This document shows, one piece after another, positions 54,503-64,000 of a stretch of DNA of 64,000 nt. The stretch covers positions 174,111 to 238,110 of the forward strand of contig NZ_SNZC01000001.1 in assembly GCF_004363695.1 (NCBI RefSeq), in the 5' to 3' direction. Numbering within the stretch: the first letter of the stretch is position 1; each line of letters starts with the position of its first letter. The notes beneath the pieces were generated by a model. The model saw nothing but the letters and a program-made list of their open reading frames with translations, was not told where the DNA came from and did no database searches. This DNA is from Flavobacterium cheniae (GTDB lineage Bacteria; Bacteroidota; Bacteroidia; Flavobacteriales; Flavobacteriaceae). The position numbers and the translations under genes were made by a program.

Positions 54503-55917
54503 TAACAATCCGACATGTTTACTGCTACAGCTAAACCACCTTCTGAAGTTTCTTTGTATTTGGAATTCATATCTTTTGCAGTTTGCCACATCGTATGAAT
54601 CACTTTGTCTAATGGTACTTTTGCATTTAAAGCATCGGTTTCTAAAGCTAATTCGGCTGCATTGATGGCTTTTATCGCACCCATAGTATTTCTTTCAATA
54701 CACGGAATTTGTACTAAACCACCAATTGGGTCGCAAGTTAATCCTAAGTGATGTTCCATCGCAATTTCGGCTGCCATAGCAACTTGAGCAGGAGTGCCAC
54801 CCATTAACTCACACAAAGCAGCAGCTGCCATAGCACTCGAAACACCAATTTCTGCTTGACAACCACCCATTGCAGCTGAAATGGTTGCGCCTTTCTTGAA
54901 GATAGAACCTATTTCACCTGCTACCATTAAAAATTGTTTGATTTCTTTTTCGCCCGCTTCATGATTTTCGATTACCAAATAATACATCAAAACCGCTGGA
55001 ATAACTCCAGCACTTCCATTAGTTGGAGCAGTAACCACACGACCTAACGAAGCATTTACTTCATTTACAGCCAGAGCAAAACAACTTACCCATTTTAAAA
55101 TCTGACGGAATTTAACTTCGGTTTGTCTGATGATTTGCAACCACGAATACGGATCTTCATAAGGTAAAACACCAATTAAGTTTTTGTGCATGTCATACGC
55201 TCTTCGTCGCACATTAAGTCCACCTGGAAGAATTCCCTCCGAATGACAACCAATGTACATGCATTCTAACATCGTATCCCAAATGCGAAGTAATTCGTTG
55301 TGAATTTCTTCTTCGCTACGCATGGTTTTCTCGTTTTCGTATACGATTTCCGATATTTTTTTATTTTCGGCTACACAAAAAGCCAATAATTCATCCGCTT
55401 TTTCAACCGGAAATGGAAAAGTATGTAAAATTTCTTCCTTATGATGGTCTTCTTTTTCTTTAACTACAAATCCGCCACCAATAGAATAATAGGTTTCTGA
55501 ATAAGTTTCAGTATCAGTTTTGGCTGTAAAAGTTAATCCGTTGGCATGAAAAGGTAAAAAGTTTCTGTTGAAAACAATATCGGTTTTAAAACAAAACGGA
55601 ATTAAAATTTCATTTCCTAAGAAAATTTCTTTCTTGTTTTTAATAGCCGAAATAATTACATCAATACTTTCCACAGGAATATATTCAGGATCAGCACCAC
55701 TTAAACCAAGCATTACTGCTAAATCTGTTGCGTGTCCTTTTCCAGTTAGTGATAAGGAACCATATAAATCTACTTTGACACCAATTACGGTATCAATTAG
55801 ATTACGTTCGCGCAATTCTTTTAAAAATTGTTCGGCAGCACGCCATGGTCCAAGTGTGTGAGAACTCGAAGGTCCAACACCAATCTTTAACATATCAAAA
55901 ACGGATATACATTCCAT
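54502..55917 (-). CDS. sdaA: L-serine ammonia-lyase, iron-sulfur type
   Basis: 471 residues from the ATG at 55917 ([23 protein letters not shown]). It converts serine to pyruvate and ammonia through a [4Fe-4S] centre. The three expected cysteines are in [17 protein letters not shown] and PCIERN, all present. Single-chain alpha-beta arrangement. Coupled to the DUF2809 gene downstream. Confidence 0.94.
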   Translation of the reverse strand: MECISVFDMLKIGVGPSSSHTLGPWRAAEQFLKELRERNLIDTVIGVKVDLYGSLSLTGKGHATDLAVMLGLSGADPEYIPVESIDVIISAIKNKKEIFLGNEILIPFCFKTDIVFNRNFLPFHANGLTFTAKTDTETYSETYYSIGGGFVVKEKEDHHKEEILHTFPFPVEKADELLAFCVAENKKISEIVYENEKTMRSEEEIHNELLRIWDTMLECMYIGCHSEGILPGGLNVRRRAYDMHKNLIGVLPYEDPYSWLQIIRQTEVKFRQILKWVSCFALAVNEVNASLGRVVTAPTNGSAGVIPAVLMYYLVIENHEAGEKEIKQFLMVAGEIGSIFKKGATISAAMGGCQAEIGVSSAMAAAALCELMGGTPAQVAMAAEIAMEHHLGLTCDPIGGLVQIPCIERNTMGAIKAINAAELALETDALNAKVPLDKVIHTMWQTAKDMNSKYKETSEGGLAVAVNMSDC

Positions 55918-56065
55918 AAACATTTCTTTAGTATAGCAAAGATAGTCTTTAAAATTGAAATTATACAACACGTAAAAGTGTTCGATTGTTATAAATTAAA
56001 CGAATTAATAACATAAAATTGGGATTTGATTTCCTTCTTTTTTAGTTCTTTTGCAAAAAAAAGTA

Positions 56066-56974
56066 ATGCCAATAAATAAATATTTTTTATCTGCTTTATC
56101 TGCCTTTATTATTTGGGGATTTTTTAGTTTGGCTTTAAAACCTTTAACGAATTATGCTTCACTAGATATTTTATTCTTCCGAGTTTTTATAGCTACGGCT
56201 TTCTTATTGGGAATTAATTTATTTTTTAGAAAATCAGTTCTTGTTGAAGCAAAGAAAACGTTCAAAGAACTTTCCAAGAAAAAACAAAAATCAGTAGTAA
56301 TCATGACGGTTGTTGGCGGGCTTTTGTTGGTGTTGAATTGGTTTTTATTTATCTATGCGGTGAATCATGTTAGCTTGCAATCAGCTTCGTTTGCATATAT
56401 TATTTGTCCGATTTTAACCACTGTTTTAGCTTTTGTCTTATTAAAAGAAAGAATTGATTTATGGCAGTGGATTGCAGTTGGATTATGTGTAATTAGTTGT
56501 GTGATATTATCTTATGGAAATTTCAAAGATTTGATTTATAGCGTCATAATCGCATTAAGTTTTGGATTTTATTTGGTTTCCCAAAGAAAGAATAGTGATT
56601 TTGATAAATTCTTGATATTAACTATTCAAATGGTGATTGCTTCAGTCATATTAGTACCGTTTTATCCAAGTTTTGGTGGTGCTGTTCCAACAGAGTTTTT
56701 ATTCTATTTTCTACTTTTGATTATTGTAATTGTCTTTACCATTATTCCATTGTTCTTGAATTTATATGCTTTAAAAGGATTGAATTCGTCAACTGTTGGG
56801 ATTTTGATGTATACTAATCCCTTAATTCATTTCTTTTTAGCGATTTTCTATTTTAAAGAATCAGTATCTGTTGCCCAAATCGTTTCTTATTCTTTGATTT
56901 TGATTTCTATCTTGGTTTTTAACATAGCTAATTTTAGAAATTTAAGTCAGAATAGAATAAAAAAAGCAGCATAA
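56066..56974 (+). CDS. EamA-family (RarD-like) transporter
   Basis: 302 residues from ATG 56066 with about ten hydrophobic segments in the two-repeat EamA layout (start INKYFLSALSAFIIWGFFSLALKPL). Members export or import small metabolites; the substrate is unknown. A TTG five codons upstream is in frame but gives a poor start. A perfect palindrome follows the stop before dnaK. Confidence 0.85.
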   Translation: MPINKYFLSALSAFIIWGFFSLALKPLTNYASLDILFFRVFIATAFLLGINLFFRKSVLVEAKKTFKELSKKKQKSVVIMTVVGGLLLVLNWFLFIYAVNHVSLQSASFAYIICPILTTVLAFVLLKERIDLWQWIAVGLCVISCVILSYGNFKDLIYSVIIALSFGFYLVSQRKNSDFDKFLILTIQMVIASVILVPFYPSFGGAVPTEFLFYFLLLIIVIVFTIIPLFLNLYALKGLNSSTVGILMYTNPLIHFFLAIFYFKESVSVAQIVSYSLILISILVFNIANFRNLSQNRIKKAA

Positions 56975-56981
56975 AACGACA

Positions 56982-57009
56982 TTTTGTCAGTTTTAAAAAC
57001 CTGACAAAA
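56982..57009. promoter_or_regulatory. inverted repeat upstream of the dnaK promoter
   Basis: TTTTGTCAG (56982-56990) and CTGACAAAA (57001-57009) are perfect 9-bp arms with a 10-nt spacer; a further TTCTGTCA half-site follows at about 57015-57023. It is either the terminator of the EamA gene or, given its distance of about 35-60 nt from the sigma-54-like site, an activator binding site. The T-run after it is weak. Confidence 0.45.
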
Positions 57010-57043
57010 GCTGTTTTCTGTCAATTTTCCTTATTTTTCGTAA

Positions 57044-57059
57044 TGGCACAATCATTGAA
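57044..57059 (+). promoter_or_regulatory. sigma-54-like promoter of dnaK
   Basis: TGGCAC (57044-57049), 5 nt, TTGAA (57055-57059), the same form as upstream of the SIMPL gene (both TGGCACAAT..TTGAA). The RNA start would be about 39 nt before the ATG. Confidence 0.5.
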
Positions 57060-57109
57060 TTAGAGTCATCGAGTTTAAAATTGAAATTTAAAATCTAACA
57101 AGTATAAAA

Positions 57110-58996
57110 ATGAGCAAAATTATTGGAATCGACTTAGGAACAACCAACTCATGTGTGGCTGTAATGGAAGGTGGAGAACCTGTTGTAATTGCAAACGCAG
57201 AAGGTAAAAGAACTACACCATCTGTTATTGCATTTGTAGAAGGTGGAGAAATTAAAGTTGGAGATCCGGCAAAAAGACAAGCAGTAACTAACCCAACAAA
57301 AACGATTGCATCTATCAAACGTTTTATGGGTAACAAGTACACTGAAAGTGCTAAAGAAGCTTCAACAGTAGCTTACAAGGTAGTAAAAGGGGACAACGAT
57401 ACACCACGTGTTGATATCGATGGTCGTTTATACACACCACAAGAATTGTCTGCAATGACACTTCAAAAAATGAAAAAAACAGCTGAAGATTATTTAGGTC
57501 ATTCAGTTACTGAAGCAGTTATTACTGTTCCAGCTTACTTTAACGATGCACAACGTCAGGCTACGAAAGAAGCAGGTGAAATCGCAGGTTTAAAAGTAAT
57601 GCGTATTATCAATGAGCCTACAGCAGCAGCTTTAGCTTATGGATTAGACAAACAAGGTAAAGACCAAAAAATTGCAGTTTACGATTTAGGTGGAGGTACA
57701 TTTGATATTTCTGTATTAGAATTAGGAGACGGAGTTTTTGAAGTTTTATCTACAAACGGAGATACTCACTTAGGTGGAGATGATTTTGACCAAGTAATTA
57801 TCGATTGGTTAGCTAACGAATTCAACGCAAATGAAGGTGTTGATTTACGTAAAGACCCAATGGCATTACAACGTTTAAAAGAAGCAGCTGAGAAAGCTAA
57901 AATTGAATTATCAGCTTCTGCTCAAACAGAAATCAACTTGCCATACGTAACAGCTACGGCTTCTGGACCAAAACACTTAGTTCAAACGTTAACAAGAGCT
58001 AAATTTGAACAATTAGCTGAAACTTTAGTAAAACGTTCTATGGAGCCAGTTGCTAAAGCGTTAAAAGATGCTGGTTTATCAGTTTCTGATATTGACGAAG
58101 TAATTTTAGTAGGAGGTTCAACTCGTATTCCTGTTATTCAAGAACAAGTAGAGAAATTCTTCGGTAAAAAACCATCAAAAGGAGTAAATCCTGATGAAGT
58201 AGTAGCAATTGGAGCTGCAATTCAAGGTGGAGTTTTAACAGGTGAAGTAAAAGACGTATTGTTATTAGACGTTACGCCACTTTCATTAGGTATTGAAACT
58301 ATGGGAAGTGTAATGACTAAATTAATTGAGTCTAACACGACTATCCCAACAAGAAAATCACAAGTTTTCTCAACAGCAGCAGACAATCAACCATCGGTAG
58401 AAATCCATGTTATTCAAGGAGAAAGACCAATGGCAAATGATAATAAAACAATTGGTCGTTTCCATTTAGATGGTATTCCACCAGCACCAAGAGGCGTTCC
58501 TCAAATTGAAGTAACGTTTGATATTGATGCGAATGGTATCATTAAAGTATCGGCTACTGATAAAGGAACAGGTAAATCACATGATATTCGTATCGAAGCT
58601 TCTTCAGGTTTAACAGCAGAAGAAATTGAAAAAATGAAAAAAGATGCTGAATTGAATGCTGAAGCTGATAAATTGGCTAAAGAAAGAGCAGACAAGTTAA
58701 ACGAAGCTGATTCGATGATTTTCCAAACAGAAAGTCAATTAAAAGAAATTGGTGATAAATTAACTGCTGAACACAAAACAGCTATCGAATATGCGTTAAC
58801 TGAATTGAAAATGGGTCATGAATCTCAAGATTTAGACACTATTCAAAAAGGTTTAGACAACGTAAATGCAGCTTGGAAAACAGCTACAGAAGAAATGTAC
58901 AAATCACAAGAGCAAGGAGGAGCTTCTCAAGCTGAGCCACAAGCAAGCGCTTCAGGAGACCAAACTCAAGATGTAGATTTCGAAGAAGTAAAATAA
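57110..58996 (+). CDS. dnaK: chaperone DnaK (Hsp70)
   Basis: 628 residues, standard DnaK. ATPase motif [38 protein letters not shown], linker [15 protein letters not shown], then the substrate domain and a helical lid ending in DVDFEEVK. It refolds proteins with DnaJ and GrpE, neither of which is nearby. Codon use is that of highly expressed genes. A Zn or redox variant is not seen. Confidence 0.98.
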   Translation: MSKIIGIDLGTTNSCVAVMEGGEPVVIANAEGKRTTPSVIAFVEGGEIKVGDPAKRQAVTNPTKTIASIKRFMGNKYTESAKEASTVAYKVVKGDNDTPRVDIDGRLYTPQELSAMTLQKMKKTAEDYLGHSVTEAVITVPAYFNDAQRQATKEAGEIAGLKVMRIINEPTAAALAYGLDKQGKDQKIAVYDLGGGTFDISVLELGDGVFEVLSTNGDTHLGGDDFDQVIIDWLANEFNANEGVDLRKDPMALQRLKEAAEKAKIELSASAQTEINLPYVTATASGPKHLVQTLTRAKFEQLAETLVKRSMEPVAKALKDAGLSVSDIDEVILVGGSTRIPVIQEQVEKFFGKKPSKGVNPDEVVAIGAAIQGGVLTGEVKDVLLLDVTPLSLGIETMGSVMTKLIESNTTIPTRKSQVFSTAADNQPSVEIHVIQGERPMANDNKTIGRFHLDGIPPAPRGVPQIEVTFDIDANGIIKVSATDKGTGKSHDIRIEASSGLTAEEIEKMKKDAELNAEADKLAKERADKLNEADSMIFQTESQLKEIGDKLTAEHKTAIEYALTELKMGHESQDLDTIQKGLDNVNAAWKTATEEMYKSQEQGGASQAEPQASASGDQTQDVDFEEVK

Positions 58997-59018
58997 TTTA
59001 CAAATCGTAAATACATTT

Positions 59019-59046
59019 AAAACCGAATCAGAAATGATTCGGTTTT
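59019..59046 (+). terminator. terminator of dnaK
   Basis: Perfect 12-bp stem AAAACCGAATCA/TGATTCGGTTTT with GAAA loop and T-run. Confidence 0.93.
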
Positions 59047-59115
59047 TTTGTTTCATAAAATTCAATCGTATCTATTTTTTTGTATATTAGGAACTTAATT
59101 TAACAACCTACTATT

Positions 59116-59736
59116 ATGAAAAAACTATTTTTACTTCTTGTTTTATTGGTATCAACTGTTGGTTTTGCTCAAAAAGGCAAAGGAAAACCAGCTACAAAAA
59201 ATGTTATTTTAACTAAAGTTGATAACATATCTGCTGAAATCATTTCTGAAAAGTCAGGAAAGCGAATAGTTCTTTTTGTGAAAAGTGGAGATAAAATAGA
59301 TACATTAGAAGTTAAAAAAATAGATAAAACCGATTTTAAACCTACGGTTTTTGTTGTTAAGAGCTTTACAACTCAAGGTAAAAAGTTTTATCATGTAAAT
59401 TGGAAAGAACAAGTTAAAACGGATACAAAACTTAAAAAGGAAACGTCTGATATTACAGAAGACCAACTTTGGGATACTGAAAACAAAACACTTTTATTGG
59501 GCAATCTTCACAAAAAATCACATATTAAAGAAACTATTTTTCTTGATGCAAATAAGACAGCTTCACACGATGTTGAAAAAAATAGAAGTGAAGGTTTCGA
59601 ATTTATTTTAAACGCTGATGGAAGTTTTGTTTTGAAAACTAAAACTCAAAATAGTACTTATGTTTACAATACGGCATCTAGTAAATATGAAATTAAAGGA
59701 GCTCCAAAAACTTCTGGAGGGAAAAAGAAAAAGTAA
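59116..59736 (+). CDS. exported protein of unknown function
   Basis: 206 residues: signal peptide (LFLLLVLLVSTVGFAQ), then a Lys-rich mature part with beta-like pattern (IFLDANKTASHDVEKN, FEFILNADGSFVLKTK) and a poly-Lys end. No family recognised. Single gene between dnaK and the metzincin gene, closed by a bidirectional terminator. Confidence 0.68.
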   Translation: MKKLFLLLVLLVSTVGFAQKGKGKPATKNVILTKVDNISAEIISEKSGKRIVLFVKSGDKIDTLEVKKIDKTDFKPTVFVVKSFTTQGKKFYHVNWKEQVKTDTKLKKETSDITEDQLWDTENKTLLLGNLHKKSHIKETIFLDANKTASHDVEKNRSEGFEFILNADGSFVLKTKTQNSTYVYNTASSKYEIKGAPKTSGGKKKK

Positions 59737-59752
59737 TTATTTTATAATATAA

Positions 59753-59784
59753 AAAAAGGGATGACAATTAAGTCATCCCTTTTT
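59753..59784. terminator. bidirectional terminator
   Basis: Perfect 13-bp stem AAAAAGGGATGAC/GTCATCCCTTTTT with 6-nt loop between convergent genes. Confidence 0.93.
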
Positions 59785-59800
59785 GTTTCAATACAATTGA

Positions 59801-62341
59801 TTATTTAGGTTTCATTGCGTTTTCAATTCTTGCAACTAAATCGTTTAGGTGAAATTTCGTTAAACGATCAGTAGAAACCGCAGCTGCAGCTCTTAACTGA
59901 TTTTTCAATTCATTTAATTGACCACGAGCAATAGAAGGAATATCAGTGTCGGCTAAAACAATTCTGCGTCCACCGAAAGTAGCTACGTTTGTTTTTTCGC
60001 TTGACATTGTTTCTATTAATTTAGAAACAAACAACTTTTGCAAGTTTCTTCTGTAAATATCAATAGGTGCGTTAGTTTTAATTTCTGAGAAAATACCTCT
60101 TCTTAAATCGCTCATTAATTCGTCTACTGAGTAATTTGCTTTATTTTGAGATGAAGTTTCTAATAAACGAACCAATCTATCGCCAGCTAATAAACTTGAT
60201 AAAGTTCCGTCTTGGATTGATTTGATGGCTTCAACTCCGTTTTCAGGTCTAATTTTAGATAAAACATTTTGATCTAATAACCACATTGGAGTTTTAAATA
60301 ATTGATTGTTCAAGAAAGCAACTGCTTCATTTTGAATAGCTGAAGGAACCACTTCGTATTTGTTTCCTTCCATGTCATATGTTTTTGGAGTTTCATAAAT
60401 ACCACCAACATTTTTCGTAACATGTCCCATATAACGTCTATATTGTCCTGTTAAAGAATTATATAATCCGTTTAATTCATCATAATCTTCACCGTTTTCT
60501 TTACTCCATTCGATTAAATTAGGTAAAATTCTTTTTAAGTTTTTAATCCCATAATCTGAAGCTTTCATAGCATTATCACCCAAATCTTCTGTTTGGTATC
60601 TTGGGTCATACGGATTCGTTTCGGTACCAAACCATAAACGACGATTTTTGTATGCTTCTTTTGTCATTTCGTTCAATAATGCTTTTTCAGCATCTTCATC
60701 TTTAGCATCTTTGAAATACGAATAACCCCATTTGATAGCCCATTTATCATAATCTCCAATTCTTGGGAATAAGTCAGTAACACCGTCTTCTGGTTGCGCC
60801 ACATAATTAAAACGAGCATAATCCATAATTGATGACGTATGTCCGTTTTTCTTTTGAAACTCTGGATTTCTTAACATTTCAACCGGAGTAGCAAAACTTG
60901 CTCCCATGTTGTGACGAAGACCAAGTGTATGACCAACTTCATGAGCTGCCACAAAACGAATCAATTCGCCCATTAACTTATCATCAAACTTTTTGTTTCT
61001 AGCTTGTGGATCAACCGCAGCAGTTTGAATCAAATACCAATCACGTAATAAACTCATGATATTGTGGTACCATCCAATATGACTTTCCATAATTTCACCT
61101 GTTCTTGGATCATGAACGTTTGGTCCGTAAGCATTTTGAATTTCAGCAGCAAAATAGCGTAATACTGAAAAACGAGCATCTTCTAAACTCATTGTTGGGT
61201 CATTTTCTGGCCAATATTCGCCACGAATTGCATTTTTCCAACCAGCAAATTCAAAAGCTTCTTGCCAATCATCAATTCCTTGTTTAATGAAAGGTTTCCA
61301 TTTGTCTGGAGTTGCTGGGTCTAAGTAATAAACAATTGGTTTTTTTGGTTCAATAAGTTCACCACGTTTTTGTTTTTCAGCATCTTCAGCATTTTTTGGT
61401 TCTAAACGCCATCTAACTGCAAAAATATCAGTATCTGCTTTTTGAGAATCTTCTTCAAATACATCGTATCCGTTTGCAAAATAACCAACTCTTTTATCAA
61501 AAGAACGTTTACGCATAGGGTTATCTGGAAGTAAAATAAAAGATGTATTCAATTCCATAGTAACTACTCCAGCATCTAATCCTGCAGGTAAATCTACTCC
61601 AATTTTTGGTGTTGGAGTTCTTGATATTTGAGGAGCAACAGTAGTAAATGTTTTTGTTGTTCTAATTTCGGTATTAATTGGAAAACTCTTTATAAATTGA
61701 ATGAAAGATTTGTCTTTCTGAAAAGCTTGAATACTTAACATTTGTTTATTAATTGAGTTTAACGAAAATGTTTGTAAATCAGAATCAAAAGCTGGAGTCA
61801 TATCAATAACACTTGCAATGTTTTCTTTACCTGATTTGTCTTTTTTGTAAGCTAAAATGTCATAGATTCCAATAATTGGGTCTGCGCTTGAATTTTTAAC
61901 CGATTTAGTAATTGGTTTATCTTCATCTGGAGTCATAATTACATACGTAATCGAACGAAGAAGAATGGTATTGTTTTGACCTTTTTCAAAACGAACTACT
62001 TGACGATTGATTTCTTCACCACCAAATATTCCACCTCCAGCTGGAGTTTTAGAATATCTAGTAATGGTCATAATTTCTTTTCCGATTAATGAATCTGAAA
62101 TTTCAAAAAGATATTTTTCACCTACTTTGTGAACATCTATAAGTCCATCTTGAGTTACAGCTGTTGAATCAATTACTTTTTTATAGGGTTTAGGTTCTTT
62201 TTTAGCATCTGGCTTTTTAGCATCGGATGCAACGGCTTCTGTTGTTGGTTTTTTTTTGTCTTTTTTCTTTTTCTGAGCCATTAGTTCCGTTGAAAAAGAA
62301 AATGTAATAAGACAACTAAGAAGGGTTAGTTTTTTGATCAT
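59801..62341 (-). CDS. exported zinc-dependent metalloprotease with DUF5117 and DUF5118 parts
   Basis: 846 residues: signal peptide, Lys-rich start, then the DUF5118/DUF5117 region (about 60-420) and a metzincin-type catalytic part with HEVGHTLGLRH (HExxHxxGxxH) and a Met-turn SIMDYARF. No membrane segment after the signal, so periplasmic or secreted. Substrates are unknown; homologues are widespread in Bacteroidota. The last 150 residues form a helical tail (RGIFSEIKTNAPIDIYRRNLQKLFVSK). Confidence 0.92.
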   Translation of the reverse strand: MIKKLTLLSCLITFSFSTELMAQKKKKDKKKPTTEAVASDAKKPDAKKEPKPYKKVIDSTAVTQDGLIDVHKVGEKYLFEISDSLIGKEIMTITRYSKTPAGGGIFGGEEINRQVVRFEKGQNNTILLRSITYVIMTPDEDKPITKSVKNSSADPIIGIYDILAYKKDKSGKENIASVIDMTPAFDSDLQTFSLNSINKQMLSIQAFQKDKSFIQFIKSFPINTEIRTTKTFTTVAPQISRTPTPKIGVDLPAGLDAGVVTMELNTSFILLPDNPMRKRSFDKRVGYFANGYDVFEEDSQKADTDIFAVRWRLEPKNAEDAEKQKRGELIEPKKPIVYYLDPATPDKWKPFIKQGIDDWQEAFEFAGWKNAIRGEYWPENDPTMSLEDARFSVLRYFAAEIQNAYGPNVHDPRTGEIMESHIGWYHNIMSLLRDWYLIQTAAVDPQARNKKFDDKLMGELIRFVAAHEVGHTLGLRHNMGASFATPVEMLRNPEFQKKNGHTSSIMDYARFNYVAQPEDGVTDLFPRIGDYDKWAIKWGYSYFKDAKDEDAEKALLNEMTKEAYKNRRLWFGTETNPYDPRYQTEDLGDNAMKASDYGIKNLKRILPNLIEWSKENGEDYDELNGLYNSLTGQYRRYMGHVTKNVGGIYETPKTYDMEGNKYEVVPSAIQNEAVAFLNNQLFKTPMWLLDQNVLSKIRPENGVEAIKSIQDGTLSSLLAGDRLVRLLETSSQNKANYSVDELMSDLRRGIFSEIKTNAPIDIYRRNLQKLFVSKLIETMSSEKTNVATFGGRRIVLADTDIPSIARGQLNELKNQLRAAAAVSTDRLTKFHLNDLVARIENAMKPK

Positions 62342-62472
62342 CTTTATTTTGATTAATTATTTCCCAAATTTATCTGAATCTTGTCATTTCTCTTTTCGTA
62401 TTAAGTTTTTATTAAGAATTTTAACATTTGTTATCACATTTTTATCTTAAAACCGTAAAATAATAATTTTTA

Positions 62473-62507
62473 TATGCATGCATAATATTTTATTTTTCTT
62501 ATATTTG
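62473..62507 (+). promoter_or_regulatory. palindrome and -7 box before the nitronate monooxygenase-like gene
   Basis: Perfect 12-nt palindrome TATGCATGCATA (62473-62484) lies at the -33 position of a TATATTTG -7 box (62500-62507); no TTG is there. A regulator site in place of the -33 element would be unusual for a plain housekeeping promoter. Confidence 0.45.
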
Positions 62508-62524
62508 AATCTAAATTTAAGATT

Positions 62525-63475
62525 ATGGAAAAACAATCGTTGACTTCGCTTTTACAAATTACGCATCCTGTAATTATGGCTCCTATGTTTTTGGTATCGA
62601 ATACTAAAATGGTTATTGAAGGAATGAAAAGTGGTGTTGCAGGTTGTATTCCAGCATTGAATTACAGAACTTTAGAGGAGTTAAAATCGGCAATTCATGA
62701 ATTAAAAGCCGCGAAAGTTCCCGGAGGAAGTTTTGGATTTAATTTGATTGTCAACAAATCTAATGTAAAATACAAAGAACAATTACGTATTTTATGTGAG
62801 GAAAAAGTTGATTTTATTCTAACTTCGTTAGGTTCGCCAGAAGAAACCATCAATGAAGCACATAAAGTTGGAATCAAAGTCTTTTGTGACGTTACCGATT
62901 TGTCTTTCGCTAAAAAAGTAGAAAGTTTAGGTGCTGATGCATTAGTAGCGGTAAACAACCAAGCTGGCGGACACAGAGGAAATATTAGTCCAGAAGAACT
63001 TATAAAATCACTAAATAAAAATACTTCTTTACCTGTAATTTCTGCAGGTGGAGTAGGAAGTAAGGCTGATTTAGATAAAATGCTAAGCTATGGAGCCGTT
63101 GGTGTTTCTGTGGGAAGTCCGTTTATAGCTTCAGTAGAATCTGGAGTTTCTAACGAATACAAACAAGCCTGTGTCGATTATGGTGCGAAAGACATTGTGA
63201 TGACCGAACGAATTTCTGGAACACCTTGTACAGTAATCAATACACCATATGTTCAAAAAGTAGGAACTAAACAAACTTGGCTTGAAACTCTTCTAAATAA
63301 AAGTAAAACTTTAAAAAAATGGGTCAAAATGATTCGTTTTTATATTGGAATGAAAGCTACTGAAAAAGCAGCAACGCAAGTAACCTACAAAACGGTTTGG
63401 GTAGCTGGACCAAGTATTGAGGACACAAAAGCTATTTTACCTGTTTCCGAAATTGTAGCGAAATTGGTTAAGTAG
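62525..63475 (+). CDS. nitronate monooxygenase-like flavin enzyme
   Basis: 316 residues, TIM-barrel FMN enzyme of the 2-nitropropane dioxygenase/YrpB branch. IMAPMFLVSNTKMVIEG at the start, NQAGGHRGN near residue 143, ISAGGVGSKADLDKML and SVGSPFIAS bind the FMN phosphate. The natural substrate may be nitronate or a small enone; enoyl reductase (FabK-like) activity is a lesser option. ATG at 62525, preceded by a TATATTTG promoter. Confidence 0.9.
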   Translation: MEKQSLTSLLQITHPVIMAPMFLVSNTKMVIEGMKSGVAGCIPALNYRTLEELKSAIHELKAAKVPGGSFGFNLIVNKSNVKYKEQLRILCEEKVDFILTSLGSPEETINEAHKVGIKVFCDVTDLSFAKKVESLGADALVAVNNQAGGHRGNISPEELIKSLNKNTSLPVISAGGVGSKADLDKMLSYGAVGVSVGSPFIASVESGVSNEYKQACVDYGAKDIVMTERISGTPCTVINTPYVQKVGTKQTWLETLLNKSKTLKKWVKMIRFYIGMKATEKAATQVTYKTVWVAGPSIEDTKAILPVSEIVAKLVK

Positions 63476-63510
63476 TTAATTTATTAATTACATTTACAAA
63501 AATATTTCAA

Positions 63511-63900
63511 TTGAAAAGAGTTGTTCATTATATTATAACCACATTAACCGTTTTTATATTCGGTTACTTGTTGTTGCATAGTAATGATACTTTGGCTGTT
63601 TCTCAACCAATAAAAAAGGAATCTACAAAAGAAATTTCCTTACATTTTAATCAAGGAAAAATCGATTTTAATCAGGAAGGAATTCAGAAAGAGTCGATTT
63701 CATTAAAAACCAACCAAAATTATTCAGGTTCAAGTGAAATTGTTAGAAAACAAATTCCTTCGTTTTTATTACCAACTTCTTTTGTTCAATTAGAAATATT
63801 TAATAAAAATAGTTTTGAAGTTTTCTTTGTTAAAAAGAACCTTTTAAATCTGTTTTTAAACACTTCAAGGATTATTTTTCCGTTTCATTATTTTTGGTAA
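63511..63900 (+). CDS. small exported or membrane protein, unknown
   Basis: 129 residues from a TTG start (63511). N-terminal hydrophobic segment (YIITTLTVFIFGYLLL) is a signal anchor or peptide. No known domain; a second hydrophobic end (LFLNTSRIIFPFHYFW) closes it. Start choice is uncertain because no ATG lies nearby in frame. The next gene begins 84 nt after it. Confidence 0.5.
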   Translation: MKRVVHYIITTLTVFIFGYLLLHSNDTLAVSQPIKKESTKEISLHFNQGKIDFNQEGIQKESISLKTNQNYSGSSEIVRKQIPSFLLPTSFVQLEIFNKNSFEVFFVKKNLLNLFLNTSRIIFPFHYFW

Positions 63901-63983
63901 AATTTATTTTAAGTTTCGTTAATCCCTTGTAAGTAATATACTTGGGAAATTATATTATACACCTAATTTAAAATAAATTCAAA

Positions 63984-64000
63984 ATGGATATTACCAACAC
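63984..64000 (+). CDS. beginning of the next gene (cut by window end)
   Basis: ATG followed by GATATTACCAACAC (M-D-I-T-N) without a stop before the window ends. Five codons are too few to name a product. Confidence 0.35.

Noticed and set aside
56982..57009. CIRCE element (HrcA) before dnaK
   Set aside because: The arms TTTTGTCAG/CTGACAAAA do not resemble TTAGCACTC/GAGTGCTAA, and the spacer is 10 rather than 9.

Overview
The window is a piece of a low-GC Bacteroidota chromosome, most likely Flavobacterium or a close relative in the Flavobacteriaceae. The evidence is a C-terminal type IX secretion sorting domain, many short signal peptides ending in a lipobox cysteine, Bacteroidota-type promoters (TTTG or TTG, about 19 nt, TAnnTTTG) in front of several genes, and family choices typical of the group (DUF5723, DUF5117 metzincin, DUF6428, DUF6544, TlpA with DUF4369). 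Most of it is ordinary core genome: folP end, rlmH, lipid A acyltransferase, rhomboid, rpsA, an arsenic operon (arsR to ACR3), a peroxide-defence group (thioredoxin, peroxiredoxin, katG), nhaC, a gamma-family PLP enzyme with a divergent Lrp regulator, lpd, a pabB-like synthase, tilS-dsbD, comM, a SET/DUF2452 cluster, a hybrid histidine kinase, rluA-panB, nhaD, sdaA, an EamA permease, dnaK and a large metzincin.

The unusual part is 9.17-15.11 kb. Six gene units, all on the minus strand, are separated by imperfectly palindromic repeats of about 130-155 bp that begin CTAACG and end GTTAG. The units are a propeller lipoprotein, a Fic protein, a ParE/ParD pair, and three proteins of unknown function (one secreted, one DUF6544-like, one lipoprotein). 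The short ends next to each gene match each other across the gene (for example GTTAGCAGT before and ACTGCTAAC after the toxin-antitoxin pair) and often do not match across the repeat. Stop codons lie 5-15 nt from the core in five units (48 nt in the DUF6544 unit). This is the logic of integron cassettes with attC sites, but no integrase is visible and the repeats do not obey the GTTRRRY consensus beyond GTTAG. A single further unit with a TPR gene lies at 32.80-34.08 kb, and both loci share the same roughly 30-nt sequence at one edge, directly after an intrinsic terminator. At the other edge of the array one repeat is truncated and is followed by nine 11-bp tandem units and a tRNA-Tyr.

Other points: sigma-54-like sites with the same form precede the SIMPL gene and dnaK; a candidate structured RNA with its own promoter and terminator lies at 43.25-43.49 kb inside a 1.2-kb gene-free stretch; rpsA and the secreted lipase have structured leaders; arsR, the Fic gene and the antitoxin gene each have a palindrome placed on the promoter. 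All functional calls are from sequence reading alone; no database search was run.
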